The translations under genes and the position numbers were made by a program. A DNA stretch of 44,903 bases from Desulfarculales bacterium UBA696. GTDB taxonomy: Bacteria; Desulfobacterota; Syntrophobacteria; Syntrophobacterales; Syntrophobacteraceae. The notes under the pieces are model-generated. The model was given only the letters and a program-made list of their open reading frames with translations. It was not told the origin of the DNA and made no database searches. Positions 23,965 to 32,534 of the stretch are shown piece after piece. The stretch's first letter is position 1. Every line of letters starts with the position of its first letter. Where the stretch lies: the NCBI GenBank assembly GCA_002298995.1, contig DBMO01000064.1, forward strand, positions 5,041-49,943, given 5' to 3'.

Positions 23965-24444
23965 CCCGGGGAAACCTCGACCAATTTTTTAAAGATTTGG
24001 ATTCTTGGGAGCCCCGCCGCCACTGTACTCCCATTCAGGGATGGCAATTCGGCTTCGGTGCCGCGGATAATGATGTCATTACCCCCGGATTCCCTATTTT
24101 TCAAGCTTTCTTTCCTCAAAACGGATAGCAGTCACTACATGGATCAAGGAGAAAAGATAAGAGCAACCGGAAATTTTGCGAGTACCATTGCAACCGAAAG
24201 CCGACCTTTTACTGAAATTGTATCATTTGTAATGGGGTTCAGAAAAGAATAGGGAGCGTCATTGGGCAGCTCTATCCATGTTTGTTTCCATACCTGCTCG
24301 CCCATGGGATAGTTGACCCACGCCGGCCAGCTCCGTCACCAACCGCGGCGCCACCGCTATACACCGGTCGTTTTCTTCTCGCCTGGCGAAAGCGGCCAGG
24401 TGCCCTGTAGGTCGAACCGGGGATTCTCATGCGGGCCTCTCGAT
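23965..24444. other. Intergenic region, no gene recognised
   Basis: 480 bases. Open frames lack ribosome sites and family sequence. CCTGGC (24382-24387) pairs with GCCAGG (24395-24400) about 45 bases downstream of the treZ stop, a possible terminator hairpin without a T-run. The response-regulator promoter should be near 23970-24100. Confidence 0.35.
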
Positions 24445-26298
24445 CTAATCTTTTTCAAAAATGGAGATACTGCTGCCGCTCAGCTCCAGCGGCCCGCCGT
24501 TAACTATTTCAGCGGGAAGCATCGAGCCTGGACCGTCCCAGCCTTCTTCCGCCGAATCCAGGATCTTGCGATATTCGTGTTCCATGCCTGATTCGTTGAA
24601 CCCGATCCACTGGTTGCCGAAATCGAAGTTAAAGATCGCAATCAGGCATTTTCCGGTCACCCCCTTGCAACCCTCGCCCCTTTTTACCACCATAATTTTT
24701 CTGTTTTCAAAAGCTTCCGCTCTCATGTTCTTCCTGTCCCTGTCCGCGAGGGCGGGGTTATCTCGCCTCATTGCAATCAATTTCTTGTAGAAGCGCAAAA
24801 GCGTTGCATGCTTGCCCTGGTTTCTTTTCTCCCAGGTGAGCCTGGTTTTTAAGAAAGTCTCCTCGGCGCCGGGGTCCGGAGGTTCCTCGTGCCGGATGAA
24901 CTCGCTGAACTCTTCCTTGCGCCCGCGCCTCACCGCCTCCATCAGTTCCGGATCGGAATGGCTGACGAAGTAAAGAAAAGGGGCCTCCTCGCCGTATTCC
25001 TCTCCCATGAATAGGAGTGGAGTGAAGGGGGAGAGCAGGACAGTCGCGGCGGCGAGCTTGAGGGCCTCGAATGATACGAGCGAGGTCAGGCGTTCGCCCA
25101 GCATCCTGTTGCCCACCTGGTCGTGATTTTGGGCTCCAACCACGAATTTTTCGGAAGGCAGGTCGGAGGAGCGGTTACCGTGGCTTCGTTTTCTGTACTC
25201 GGAGTAGCGCCCTGAGTAGACGTAGCCATCCTTCATGGCCGTAACCAGATCGGTTGTGGACCCGAAATCGCTGTAATAACCCTTTCGCTCACCCGTCAGG
25301 AGTACATGGAGCGAGTGGTGGAAATCATCCGACCACTGCGAGTCAAGGCCGTAGCCCCAGTACTGTCTGGGACGGATGATGCGGCTGTCGTTTAAATCAC
25401 TCTCGGCGATAAGGTATAGCTGCCTTCCTGTCCGGCGGCCGTATTCATCGGTTTTTTCGGCAAGGCGCCTCAGAAAGGGGATGGCGCTGAAGTCGTAGAT
25501 CGCGTGAACGGCATCGAGCCTTAGTGAGTCCACATTATAGAAGCTGAACCAGAAAAGAGCGTTCTGGATAAAGTAGTTTCCTACCTCGTCGCTGTAAGCA
25601 TCATCGAAATTCAGGGCGTCGCCCCAGGGGGTTTTATATTTTCCGGTGAAATAGGGACCGTAGTCGCGAAGGTAGTTGCCCTCGGGCCCGAAATGGTTGT
25701 AGACGACGTCCAGGGTGACGCAGAGCCCTTTTTGGTGGCACGCTTCCACCATTCGCTTGAGCCCCTCCGGACCGCCATACGAATTTTGAACGGCGAAAGG
25801 ATAGACGCCGTCGTAGCCCCAATTTCGAGATCCGGGGAACTGTGCGACCGGCATTATTTCGATGCTGGTTATGCCGAGGTCCTTGAGACTGTCGAGCCTG
25901 GGTATGACGGCGTCGAAGGTGCCTTCGTGGGTAAAGGCGCCGACGTGGAGTTCGTAGAAGATGTAGTCCCGCAGCGGGATTCCCGACCAGTTCACCGCAC
26001 TTGCGCGAATGGATGGGTCCAGAACCCGCGATGGGCCGTGGACGCCTTCAGGCTGGTCGAATGAGGCTGGATCGGGCCTGTCGAGATTTCCGTCGAGGCG
26101 GAAAAAGTAGCGCGCGCCCGGCTCGACCCCTTCGATTTCAGCCGACCAGTAGCCCCTTTTGTCCCTCTCCATATCGGCGATCCGCTCGACAGGAGAAATG
26201 AGCCGCACCTGAACTTTATGCCTGAACGGCGCCCAAACCCGGAATCGGGTCCGTCCGTCCGCCAGATAAACGGCTCCTATATTGGGATTAAAAATCAT
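24445..26298 (-). CDS. treZ: Malto-oligosyltrehalose trehalohydrolase
   Basis: 617 residues, GH13. TreZ releases trehalose from maltooligosyltrehalose. Seen: an N-terminal beta-sandwich (RFRVWAPFRHKVQVRL); YELHVGAFTHEGTF; the first catalytic-barrel motif DVVYNHFGPEGNYL; VDSLRLDAVHAI with the nucleophile Asp; LIAESDLND with the acid Glu; and GAQNHDQVGNR with the third carboxylate. The VYNHFGPEGNYL and ESDLND strings are characteristic of TreZ rather than GlgB. Its ATG overlaps the malQ stop (ATGA). The TreY synthase that makes its substrate is not in the window. In many bacteria treX-treY-treZ are adjacent, so TreY may be elsewhere, or the enzyme may have a broader role. Confidence 0.92.
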   Translation of the reverse strand: MIFNPNIGAVYLADGRTRFRVWAPFRHKVQVRLISPVERIADMERDKRGYWSAEIEGVEPGARYFFRLDGNLDRPDPASFDQPEGVHGPSRVLDPSIRASAVNWSGIPLRDYIFYELHVGAFTHEGTFDAVIPRLDSLKDLGITSIEIMPVAQFPGSRNWGYDGVYPFAVQNSYGGPEGLKRMVEACHQKGLCVTLDVVYNHFGPEGNYLRDYGPYFTGKYKTPWGDALNFDDAYSDEVGNYFIQNALFWFSFYNVDSLRLDAVHAIYDFSAIPFLRRLAEKTDEYGRRTGRQLYLIAESDLNDSRIIRPRQYWGYGLDSQWSDDFHHSLHVLLTGERKGYYSDFGSTTDLVTAMKDGYVYSGRYSEYRKRSHGNRSSDLPSEKFVVGAQNHDQVGNRMLGERLTSLVSFEALKLAAATVLLSPFTPLLFMGEEYGEEAPFLYFVSHSDPELMEAVRRGRKEEFSEFIRHEEPPDPGAEETFLKTRLTWEKRNQGKHATLLRFYKKLIAMRRDNPALADRDRKNMRAEAFENRKIMVVKRGEGCKGVTGKCLIAIFNFDFGNQWIGFNESGMEHEYRKILDSAEEGWDGPGSMLPAEIVNGGPLELSGSSISIFEKD

Positions 26299-28418
26299 GT
26301 CCTTTTCCTCGGCCGCTTCCGCAACCTGTCTATTTCCCTTAAAATATTCACGGCTTCGGGCATTTCACGAAACTCTTCGATCCCAAAGCGCGCCTTGCGC
26401 CTCCAGTTGGGATATTTGGTGTCGGCGGGCAGGTTTTGCGGCAGCTTCTCGAGCCACAGGTCCTCGAGATTTACCAGGAGGAGCTTTGCGGGGCCTTCAG
26501 CCAGGTACTGCTCGGCGGCCTCCATGACTGCCCTCTCCGATCTGTCCCCGGCCAGGTAGCCTTTTTTCGCCAGGAAATTTTCGAGCCTCTCCCGCACCCG
26601 TTTTCTCTTTCCCAATTCTTTGGGTGCCTTAGCTTCATCCAAAATGACCGCGGAGACCCTGTCGGCAACGTCGGCGCCTTCGAGAAAGCCGGCAAGGGGT
26701 GGCATGTCGTGGGTATTGAGTCCGGCAACTGAGTTGGCCGGAGCCGGCTTAAGTACTTTGGGGTCATCCGATTCGAGTTCGTACTGGAGTACATACATTC
26801 TGAAGACACTATGGCGGCCCATCGCTAAATTTACATAATCGGGGACGGTACCGAGGTTTTCTCCCAGAACGGTACAGCGGTTGCGGTGGGATTCGATGGA
26901 AAATATTGCGTAAAACTCATCCGCATCATAGCGGACGTAGACACCGGCCGCGGCATCCATTCCTTGGGGGACCCAAAAAAGCCTGTGCAGTCCCGGCACG
27001 TGGTCTATTCGCAACACCCCGGCTCGGCTCATTATTTTGCGCAAATATCCGGTCACATACCGGTAGCCGTCTTCGCGAATCTTTTCCGGGTGAAGCGGCG
27101 GAAATCCCCAGTTCTGGCCAAGAGGAAATATAATGTCCGGGGGCGCTCCCACGGATACCTCCTCGAGGTAGAGGTCCCGGTGGCGCCAGGTGTCGTAGGA
27201 GTTTGGGTTTATCCCGATCGGAAGGTCGAGGTACAGGCCCGGCCCCAGGCTTTTCGCAACCTTCGAAAGATTCTCGACCTGGCGGCCGGCCTCCCATTGA
27301 ACGTAGAGGTGATAATCTTTGACCCTTTCATCGAAATCACCCGGCTCAATCGTTCCGTCCCTTTGCGGGAGCGGCCACTCGCGCCAGGGTTTTTGAAGCC
27401 GTTCGCCAAACGCCCGGAAGCCGGCGTAGTCCTCCATAGAGGGGTCTTCACGGCGGCGTCTGTCGAATAGTTCCCGCTCGCTCACCGGCCGGCTGAAGAA
27501 GGTCCGCGTAAGTTCTTCCAGCACGACCCGTTTTGCAGCCATCTGGCGCTTGTAGTCCACGAGAGGGGCGGCCCCAAGGTCTTCGATGTCGCGGCGGGCG
27601 GAATCGAGCAAAGCGCGCGCCGTGGTCGATTTTTCGAATTCCGGGGCCTTTTCCGGATCGATGTAGAACTCGTTCCAGAAAAGCTTGCTTGCCGGCGAGT
27701 AGGGACTTGGGTCGTAAGGGGTGTCAAGGAAAGCAGAAAGTAAGGGAAGGGTGCCGACGATTTTTCCACCCAATCCGTCAGTCCACCTGTAGAGATCCGC
27801 GAGATCGGTGAAATCCCCCGCTCCGGGGTTTCTTTTCGAATAAAGAGAATAGAGAGGAATGAGAACTCCCCAGATCCTCTCCGAATCCTGGCCGGCGAAG
27901 GCCTTGACGGGGGCTGAAATTATCTTCGCGCTGAAAGCCGCCCCACCTGCTTCGACATTTAAAATGTGGTAGCCGATGGGCAGCACGCCGGGGACCGAAA
28001 GCTCTCTTGCAACGAAGGTGGAATTGCCGATATTCTCGTAATGGATGGGCCGGCACTCGGAGGCATTGCAGCTCCAGCTTCTCACCTCTCCCGATTCCAA
28101 CTCAAGACTGATCCCTATTGTTTTTTCCCGGAAACTCTCAGGGATGAACATTCTTAGCCCCGTGACCTTCCCATCCCACGCAACTGAGACGGGCTCGATC
28201 ACGCGATCTATGAATTTCTTTCTCCTCTCCGCAAGAGCCGCCGCGGCATCGGATATTTCCCGAACCGGAGCGCCAAGGGCCATCAGCACCCGAATAAGCG
28301 ATTCATCCGAGGCTTTTCGGCGCTTTCCGCTGACATCGGTATGGATTGTCTGGACACGATAAAGCTGCGCCAGGCTTTGAAGAGCCTTTTGATGTTTGCT
28401 GAGGCGTGCCGTTTGCAC
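26295..28418 (-). CDS. malQ: 4-alpha-glucanotransferase (amylomaltase)
   Basis: 707 residues, GH77. MalQ disproportionates maltooligosaccharides. Seen: the long N-terminal beta domain typical of the about 700-residue form; PYDPSPYSPASKLFWNEFYID (acceptor-site loop); GLYLDLPIGINPNSYDTW; the nucleophile segment LRIDHVPGLHRLFWVP; the acid/base segment LGENLGTVP; and NTHDMPPLAGF with the third Asp. The start is GTG at 28418, with a poor ribosome site (GATCGAATAG), so the N terminus is less sure. It lies 55 bases after glgX and overlaps treZ, forming one glucan-processing transcript. Confidence 0.92.
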   Translation of the reverse strand: MQTARLSKHQKALQSLAQLYRVQTIHTDVSGKRRKASDESLIRVLMALGAPVREISDAAAALAERRKKFIDRVIEPVSVAWDGKVTGLRMFIPESFREKTIGISLELESGEVRSWSCNASECRPIHYENIGNSTFVARELSVPGVLPIGYHILNVEAGGAAFSAKIISAPVKAFAGQDSERIWGVLIPLYSLYSKRNPGAGDFTDLADLYRWTDGLGGKIVGTLPLLSAFLDTPYDPSPYSPASKLFWNEFYIDPEKAPEFEKSTTARALLDSARRDIEDLGAAPLVDYKRQMAAKRVVLEELTRTFFSRPVSERELFDRRRREDPSMEDYAGFRAFGERLQKPWREWPLPQRDGTIEPGDFDERVKDYHLYVQWEAGRQVENLSKVAKSLGPGLYLDLPIGINPNSYDTWRHRDLYLEEVSVGAPPDIIFPLGQNWGFPPLHPEKIREDGYRYVTGYLRKIMSRAGVLRIDHVPGLHRLFWVPQGMDAAAGVYVRYDADEFYAIFSIESHRNRCTVLGENLGTVPDYVNLAMGRHSVFRMYVLQYELESDDPKVLKPAPANSVAGLNTHDMPPLAGFLEGADVADRVSAVILDEAKAPKELGKRKRVRERLENFLAKKGYLAGDRSERAVMEAAEQYLAEGPAKLLLVNLEDLWLEKLPQNLPADTKYPNWRRKARFGIEEFREMPEAVNILREIDRLRKRPRKRT

Positions 28419-28473
28419 CTATTCGATCCCGTATGGCGGTTAATATTCCGGCGGATCGTCCGGTATTGCCCGA

Positions 28474-30633
28474 TTATTTCCGGGAAGCCCGGCTGCCGCT
28501 GAACCGGAAAACCGAAGTTGACCGCGCTTCGAGGTCGTAAGTATCCCCGGGGCGAAGTTGGGGGGCCGGGAGTTTGCCGGTCTCGTTGCGGGTATCGACC
28601 ACCGGTTCCCAATAGCCCTCGAAGACCCCCCATTGCCCCGCGAATTTGAAAAGGGGCATAATGAACGGCAGCGGCTCCCAATAGGCATTGAACAGGACAA
28701 GTATTGTGTCGTCGGTTATCTGGTTGCCGCGGCTGTCCAACTCGTCAATTGCATCGCCGGCCAGCAGCATCCCAAGGCTTCTCGCAAAGGGCAGTATCCA
28801 GTCCTCCTGCGTCATTTCCTTCCCATCGGGACGGAACCATGAGAGGTCCGGGAGGTTGGGGTCTCGCATCGACCTGCTCCGGAAAAAGTTCTGTCTGCGG
28901 AATGCCGGGTGCTCTTTCCTGAACTTGATAAGTAACCTCGCGAAATCCAGAAGGGCGCGCTGGTCGGGATTGAGGTCCCAGTGCAGCCATGAGATTTCGT
29001 TGTCCTGGCAGTAGGTGTTGTTGTTGCCGCCGCGGGTCTGTCCCGTTTCGTCTCCGTGGAGGACCATCGGCACGCCCTGGGAAAGTAGAAGGGTGGTGAG
29101 GAAATTGCGCTGCTGGCGCGCTCGGCAGGCCAGAATAGCCGGGTCGTCCGTCGGGCCTTCGAAGCCGCAGTTCCAGCTGTTGTTATTGTCCGCCCCGTCC
29201 CTGTTATCTTCGAGGTTTGCTTCATTATGTTTGCTGTTGTAGCTGACGAGGTCTCTGAGGCAAAAGCCGTCGTGCGCGGTGACGAAATTGATGCTGGCGT
29301 AGGGACGCCTGCCGGTCCGCTCGTAGAGGTCGCTGCTGCCGGTTATGCGGTAGGCGAAATTTCCGAGCTGCGCCTCGTCGCTTTTCCAGTATTTTCTCAC
29401 GCCGTCGCGGTATTCTCCGTTCCACTCGGTCCACAGGACAGGGAAATTGCCCACCTGGTAGCCGCCCGCGCCCAGGTCCCAAGGCTCCGCTATAAGCTTT
29501 ACCTGCGAGAGGACGGGGTCCTGGTGGATTATGTCGAAGAAAGCCGACAGGCGGTCCACGTCATGGAGTTCGCGGGCCAGGGCCGCGGCCAGATCGAACC
29601 TGAAACCGTCCACGTGCATCTCCAGCACCCAGTAGCGAAGGCTGTCCATAATGAGCTGGAGCGTGCGCGGATGGATCATGTTGAGCGTGTTGCCGGTGCC
29701 CGTGAAATCGTAGTAATAGCGCTTGTTGTCCCCCACGAGGCGGTAATAGGCGGAATTGTCTATTCCACGGTAACTTATGGTGGGACCTAAATGGTTTCCT
29801 TCTGCCGTATGGTTGTAGACGACGTCCAGGATTACCTCTATCCCTTCCCGGTGCAGCGTCTTTACCATTGTCTTGAACTCGGAAACCTGATCGCCCCGGT
29901 TCTTTCTGTGCGCGTACTCCCAGTGGGGAACGAAAAAGTTTATCGAGTTATAGCCCCAATAGTTCCTGAGACCTTTTTCGACCAGGCGCCGGTCGTGGAG
30001 AAACTGGTGGACGGGCATCAACTCGATTGCGGTGATGCTTAGAGAGAGCAGGTACTCGATAATCGCCGGGCTGGCCAGGCCGGCATAGGTGCCGCGAAGT
30101 TCTTCGAGGACCATGGGAAAGAGCTTTGTCAGACCTTTTACGTGTGCTTCATAGATGATCGTCTTATCCCAGGGTACATTGGGGCGTGGATCTTCGCCCC
30201 AGGAAAAGGCCGGATCAATCACCGCGCATTTGGGCGAAAAAGGGGCGCTGTCGCGCATATCAATGGACAGGTCGGCATCCGGATGCCCTATGGTGTACCC
30301 GAAAAGAGCGTCATCCCACTTGGTGATAACACCATCGACGGCCTTGGCGTAGGGATCTCTGAGGAGCTTTGCGGGATTGAACCGGTGCCCCTCCATGGGA
30401 GCGTAAGGTCCGTGCATCCGGTATCCGTACAACTGGCCGGGACGGGCCTCGGGAATATAAATGTGCCACACCTGGTCGGTCTGTTCCGTAACAGGAATGC
30501 TGGTCTCGTTTCCTTCGCTGTCGAAAAAACAAAGCTCGACCCCGGTGGCGTTCTCCGAAAAAATGGCGAAATTCACCCCCGATCCGTCCCAGGTCGCCCC
30601 CTGTGGGTAAGGTTTTCCAGGCCAGACTTTCAT
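28474..30633 (-). CDS. glgX: Glycogen debranching enzyme GlgX/TreX
   Basis: 719 residues, GH13_11. It hydrolyses alpha-1,6 branches in glycogen or its limit dextrins. Seen: an N-terminal CBM48-like domain (GATWDGSGVNFAIFSENATGVELCFF); LDVVYNHTAEGNHLGPT; VDGFRFDLAAAL with the nucleophile Asp; LIAEPWDLG with the acid Glu; VTAHDGF with the third Asp; and GDETGQTRGGNNNTYCQDNEISWL, which is diagnostic for GlgX/TreX. The ATG at 30633 follows GGAGGACC. It is the first gene of the glgX-malQ-treZ operon; in trehalose-making clusters this gene is called treX. Confidence 0.94.
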   Translation of the reverse strand: MKVWPGKPYPQGATWDGSGVNFAIFSENATGVELCFFDSEGNETSIPVTEQTDQVWHIYIPEARPGQLYGYRMHGPYAPMEGHRFNPAKLLRDPYAKAVDGVITKWDDALFGYTIGHPDADLSIDMRDSAPFSPKCAVIDPAFSWGEDPRPNVPWDKTIIYEAHVKGLTKLFPMVLEELRGTYAGLASPAIIEYLLSLSITAIELMPVHQFLHDRRLVEKGLRNYWGYNSINFFVPHWEYAHRKNRGDQVSEFKTMVKTLHREGIEVILDVVYNHTAEGNHLGPTISYRGIDNSAYYRLVGDNKRYYYDFTGTGNTLNMIHPRTLQLIMDSLRYWVLEMHVDGFRFDLAAALARELHDVDRLSAFFDIIHQDPVLSQVKLIAEPWDLGAGGYQVGNFPVLWTEWNGEYRDGVRKYWKSDEAQLGNFAYRITGSSDLYERTGRRPYASINFVTAHDGFCLRDLVSYNSKHNEANLEDNRDGADNNNSWNCGFEGPTDDPAILACRARQQRNFLTTLLLSQGVPMVLHGDETGQTRGGNNNTYCQDNEISWLHWDLNPDQRALLDFARLLIKFRKEHPAFRRQNFFRSRSMRDPNLPDLSWFRPDGKEMTQEDWILPFARSLGMLLAGDAIDELDSRGNQITDDTILVLFNAYWEPLPFIMPLFKFAGQWGVFEGYWEPVVDTRNETGKLPAPQLRPGDTYDLEARSTSVFRFSGSRASRK

Positions 30634-30872
30634 CGGTCCTCCAAGGCAGGATCAAATTAAATGTCTTGATGAATTAGAAAAAGAGGATCGGCATGCCGCG
30701 GCAGTAGGCGAATATTGCTCACGCGCCCAGGCTCCCGGTGGAAACTGAAAAATTTGCCACCAATGAAACTATGGCCCGGCCAATTGGAAAGAAATGGGGA
30801 GAAGTATGTAAAAGACAGTAGGGGCTGTGTAGAAACCATGCAGAACCACGCCGTGCTGGACGGCCTGCCATA

Positions 30873-31352
30873 TCAGATGTCTATCGACAGTATTTTGTAG
30901 ATACGCGCCCCTGAAGGCGTCTGGACGAGAACCTCATCTCCTTCGGCGTGGCCCAGCACGCCGCTGCCGACCGGCGACTCCACCGAGAGCTTGCCGTCGG
31001 ATACGTCCGATTCCCATGGTCCGACCATCTGGAAGCGGCAAACCTCACCCGATTCCAGGTTCTCGATGCTGATCACCGTGCCGAATCCCACCCGCTTCGA
31101 GAAGAATTTGCGGCCAACCACGATCTCGCAGCGCGCGAGCTTCTCTTCAATTTCGTCTATCTTCTTCTGGACCCTAAGATGGCGCTCGCGGGCGGCAAGA
31201 TATTGCTGGTTCTCAACTTTAACGCCATAGCCCCTGGCTTCGCACAAATCATCGAGCACCTGCGGGCGAACATCCTTTCGCAAGTGCGCCAGTTCCCTTA
31301 GCAGGCGACGGTGTCCGCTTCGAGTAATAGGGACCTTGTGGGTTGCTTTCAT
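30873..31352 (-). CDS. GreA/GreB-like elongation factor with altered coiled-coil tip
   Basis: 159 residues with the full Gre layout: N-terminal coiled coil (about 12-75) and C-terminal FKBP-like domain (about 82-159) containing ESPVGSGVLGHAEGDEVLVQTPSG, the GreA_GreB signature. In GreA the hairpin tip reads GD-(L/Y)-(S/K)-ENAEY, with Asp41 and Glu44 coordinating the RNA polymerase Mg ion for transcript cleavage. Here the tip is GVKVENQQY (43-51): the Asp position is Val44, while the Glu (Glu47) is kept. It may therefore bind the polymerase secondary channel but cleave poorly, as proposed for other Gre-fold regulators such as Gfh1 or Rnk. It starts five bases after the Nudix gene stop and is co-transcribed with it. 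Confidence 0.85.
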   Translation of the reverse strand: MKATHKVPITRSGHRRLLRELAHLRKDVRPQVLDDLCEARGYGVKVENQQYLAARERHLRVQKKIDEIEEKLARCEIVVGRKFFSKRVGFGTVISIENLESGEVCRFQMVGPWESDVSDGKLSVESPVGSGVLGHAEGDEVLVQTPSGARIYKILSIDI

Positions 31353-31357
31353 TGAAC

Positions 31358-31912
31358 CTACCTGAAAAAATCTTCGGGAATATCACCCTCTTCCAGCCTT
31401 GCGCGAAAAAGGGAGATGCCCAGTACGGTCTTGCCGTCCCGAATGGCTCCCTTCATAATCATATCATTTAGCGCTCCAAATTCGACCACCTCAACACGTG
31501 ATATCTCATCGACGTCCTCACGCTCCGAAACCTTCTCGAGCCCGGATGCCGCGTAAATCCTGATTACCTCGTCCGAATAGCCGATGGCGGGATAGTAGCT
31601 GAAAATTTCAATAAGATTGCGCGCCCGGTAACCCGTCTCCTCGAAAAGTTCGCGTCCCGCGCACACCTTGACCTCTTCGCCGGGATCGACTTTCCCGGCC
31701 GGGATCTCCATTGTCTCGGCCCCCAGTGCATAACGCCACTGGCGAACCATCAGGATACGGTGGGGATCCAGAAATGGAACGATCGCGGCGGCTTCCGGAT
31801 GGTCCAGCTTTATCCGCTCGGTCAGCTTTCCATTGCGCAACCTTACGCAATCGAGCCGCGCGCTGAAGTGCCTGGCCTGTAATATGCCGAGAGTCCTTAC
31901 AGTCTCTTCCAT
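31358..31912 (-). CDS. Nudix hydrolase, ADP-ribose pyrophosphatase type
   Basis: 184 residues. The Nudix box G-x5-E-x7-REL-x-EE-x-G is complete (GKVDPGEEVKVCAGRELFEETGY). Ahead of it are the RQWRYALGAETMEIPAG strand and loop typical of ADP-ribose/NDP-sugar pyrophosphatases; 16-17 residues after the box, YYPAIGYSDE resembles the ADPRase selectivity motif. Cytosolic housecleaning of ADP-ribose or nucleotide sugars is the likely role. The ATG at 31912 follows GAGGA spaced seven bases; the frame is open to 32047, but that upstream sequence is a purine-rich repeat, not protein-like. It is followed after five bases by the Gre-like gene. Confidence 0.88.
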   Translation of the reverse strand: MEETVRTLGILQARHFSARLDCVRLRNGKLTERIKLDHPEAAAIVPFLDPHRILMVRQWRYALGAETMEIPAGKVDPGEEVKVCAGRELFEETGYRARNLIEIFSYYPAIGYSDEVIRIYAASGLEKVSEREDVDEISRVEVVEFGALNDMIMKGAIRDGKTVLGISLFRARLEEGDIPEDFFR

Positions 31913-32214
31913 TGAAGCTTCCTCTTTCAGAAAATGATAATTATGCCCGAACCGGTCAAGGCCGAATATTATACTCCACCGGAACGGAAGACGGTAGGCA
32001 GAAGGCGGAAGACGGGAGATGGAAGGTGGCAGATTGAGAACGGGCAAGGTTTTAGGCGGTGCTACCCAAACAGCTTTTTAAAGACTGCTAAGTAATCGGC
32101 AGGCATGACCCTAATGACGATTTTCGAACAGGGTCGCGGACCTGAAGCACGCATATGATTTGGGCAAAAGTCCCTTTATCGCACCTGGCGAGCGTTTAGC
32201 ACGGCTCGCCGCGT
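31913..32214. other. Intergenic region with purine-rich repeat and hairpin
   Basis: 302 bases between the smr stop and the Nudix start. CGGAAGACGG occurs at 31985-31994 and again at 32006-32015 within a purine-rich tract (about 31981-32032). The terminator-like hairpin at 32187-32210 is listed separately. No gene seen; the Nudix/gre promoter should lie here. Confidence 0.5.
32187..32210 (-). terminator. Hairpin at the end of the PDH-lipoate operon
   Basis: GGCGAGC (32187-32193) pairs with GCTCGCC (32204-32210) around a ten-base loop, five bases downstream of the smr stop on the minus strand. No clear T-run follows, so termination may need Rho. Confidence 0.45.
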
Positions 32215-32508
32215 TTACCTTTGGCCTGGTTCTTTTCGGCGCAGAACGGCAATCGTTGCGCCCCAGCTTCCGCCGAGGGCGTCGGCTTGCCTGAATGATT
32301 CCACAAGGGGGTGTTTTCTGAGAACCGAGCGGACGATTTCCGCCAATACCCCGATGCCTTTACCGTGGATTATCCGTACTTCGGCGAAGCCTTTCTCGGA
32401 TGCGGCTTCCAGGTAGTCGTGCAGCAGGTCCTTTACTTCGCCCGGCCTGAATGTGTGGAGGTCAATCGAGTCCTCGATGGGAAATTCAACAGGTTCGTCG
32501 CCGTTCAT
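32215..32508 (-). CDS. Small Smr-domain protein
   Basis: 97 residues, almost only the Smr domain of MutS2: IDLHTFRPGEVKDLL (the DLH motif), VRIIHGKGIGVLAEIVRSVL (the HGKG-G-L motif), and a closing beta strand GGSWGATIAVL. Stand-alone Smr proteins act as endonucleases on DNA or RNA, often in ribosome rescue or recombination; this short form lacks the flanking regions of SmrA or SmrB. It begins 26 bases after lipA and is the last gene of the operon. A link to lipoate metabolism is not obvious. Confidence 0.85.
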   Translation of the reverse strand: MNGDEPVEFPIEDSIDLHTFRPGEVKDLLHDYLEAASEKGFAEVRIIHGKGIGVLAEIVRSVLRKHPLVESFRQADALGGSWGATIAVLRRKEPGQR

Positions 32509-32534
32509 CCCTTTCGGTGTGCTCCCTGTTTATT

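Noticed and set aside
24058..24252. 64-codon plus-strand frame in the gap downstream of treZ
   Set aside because: No ribosome site and no protein-like pattern; likely chance.
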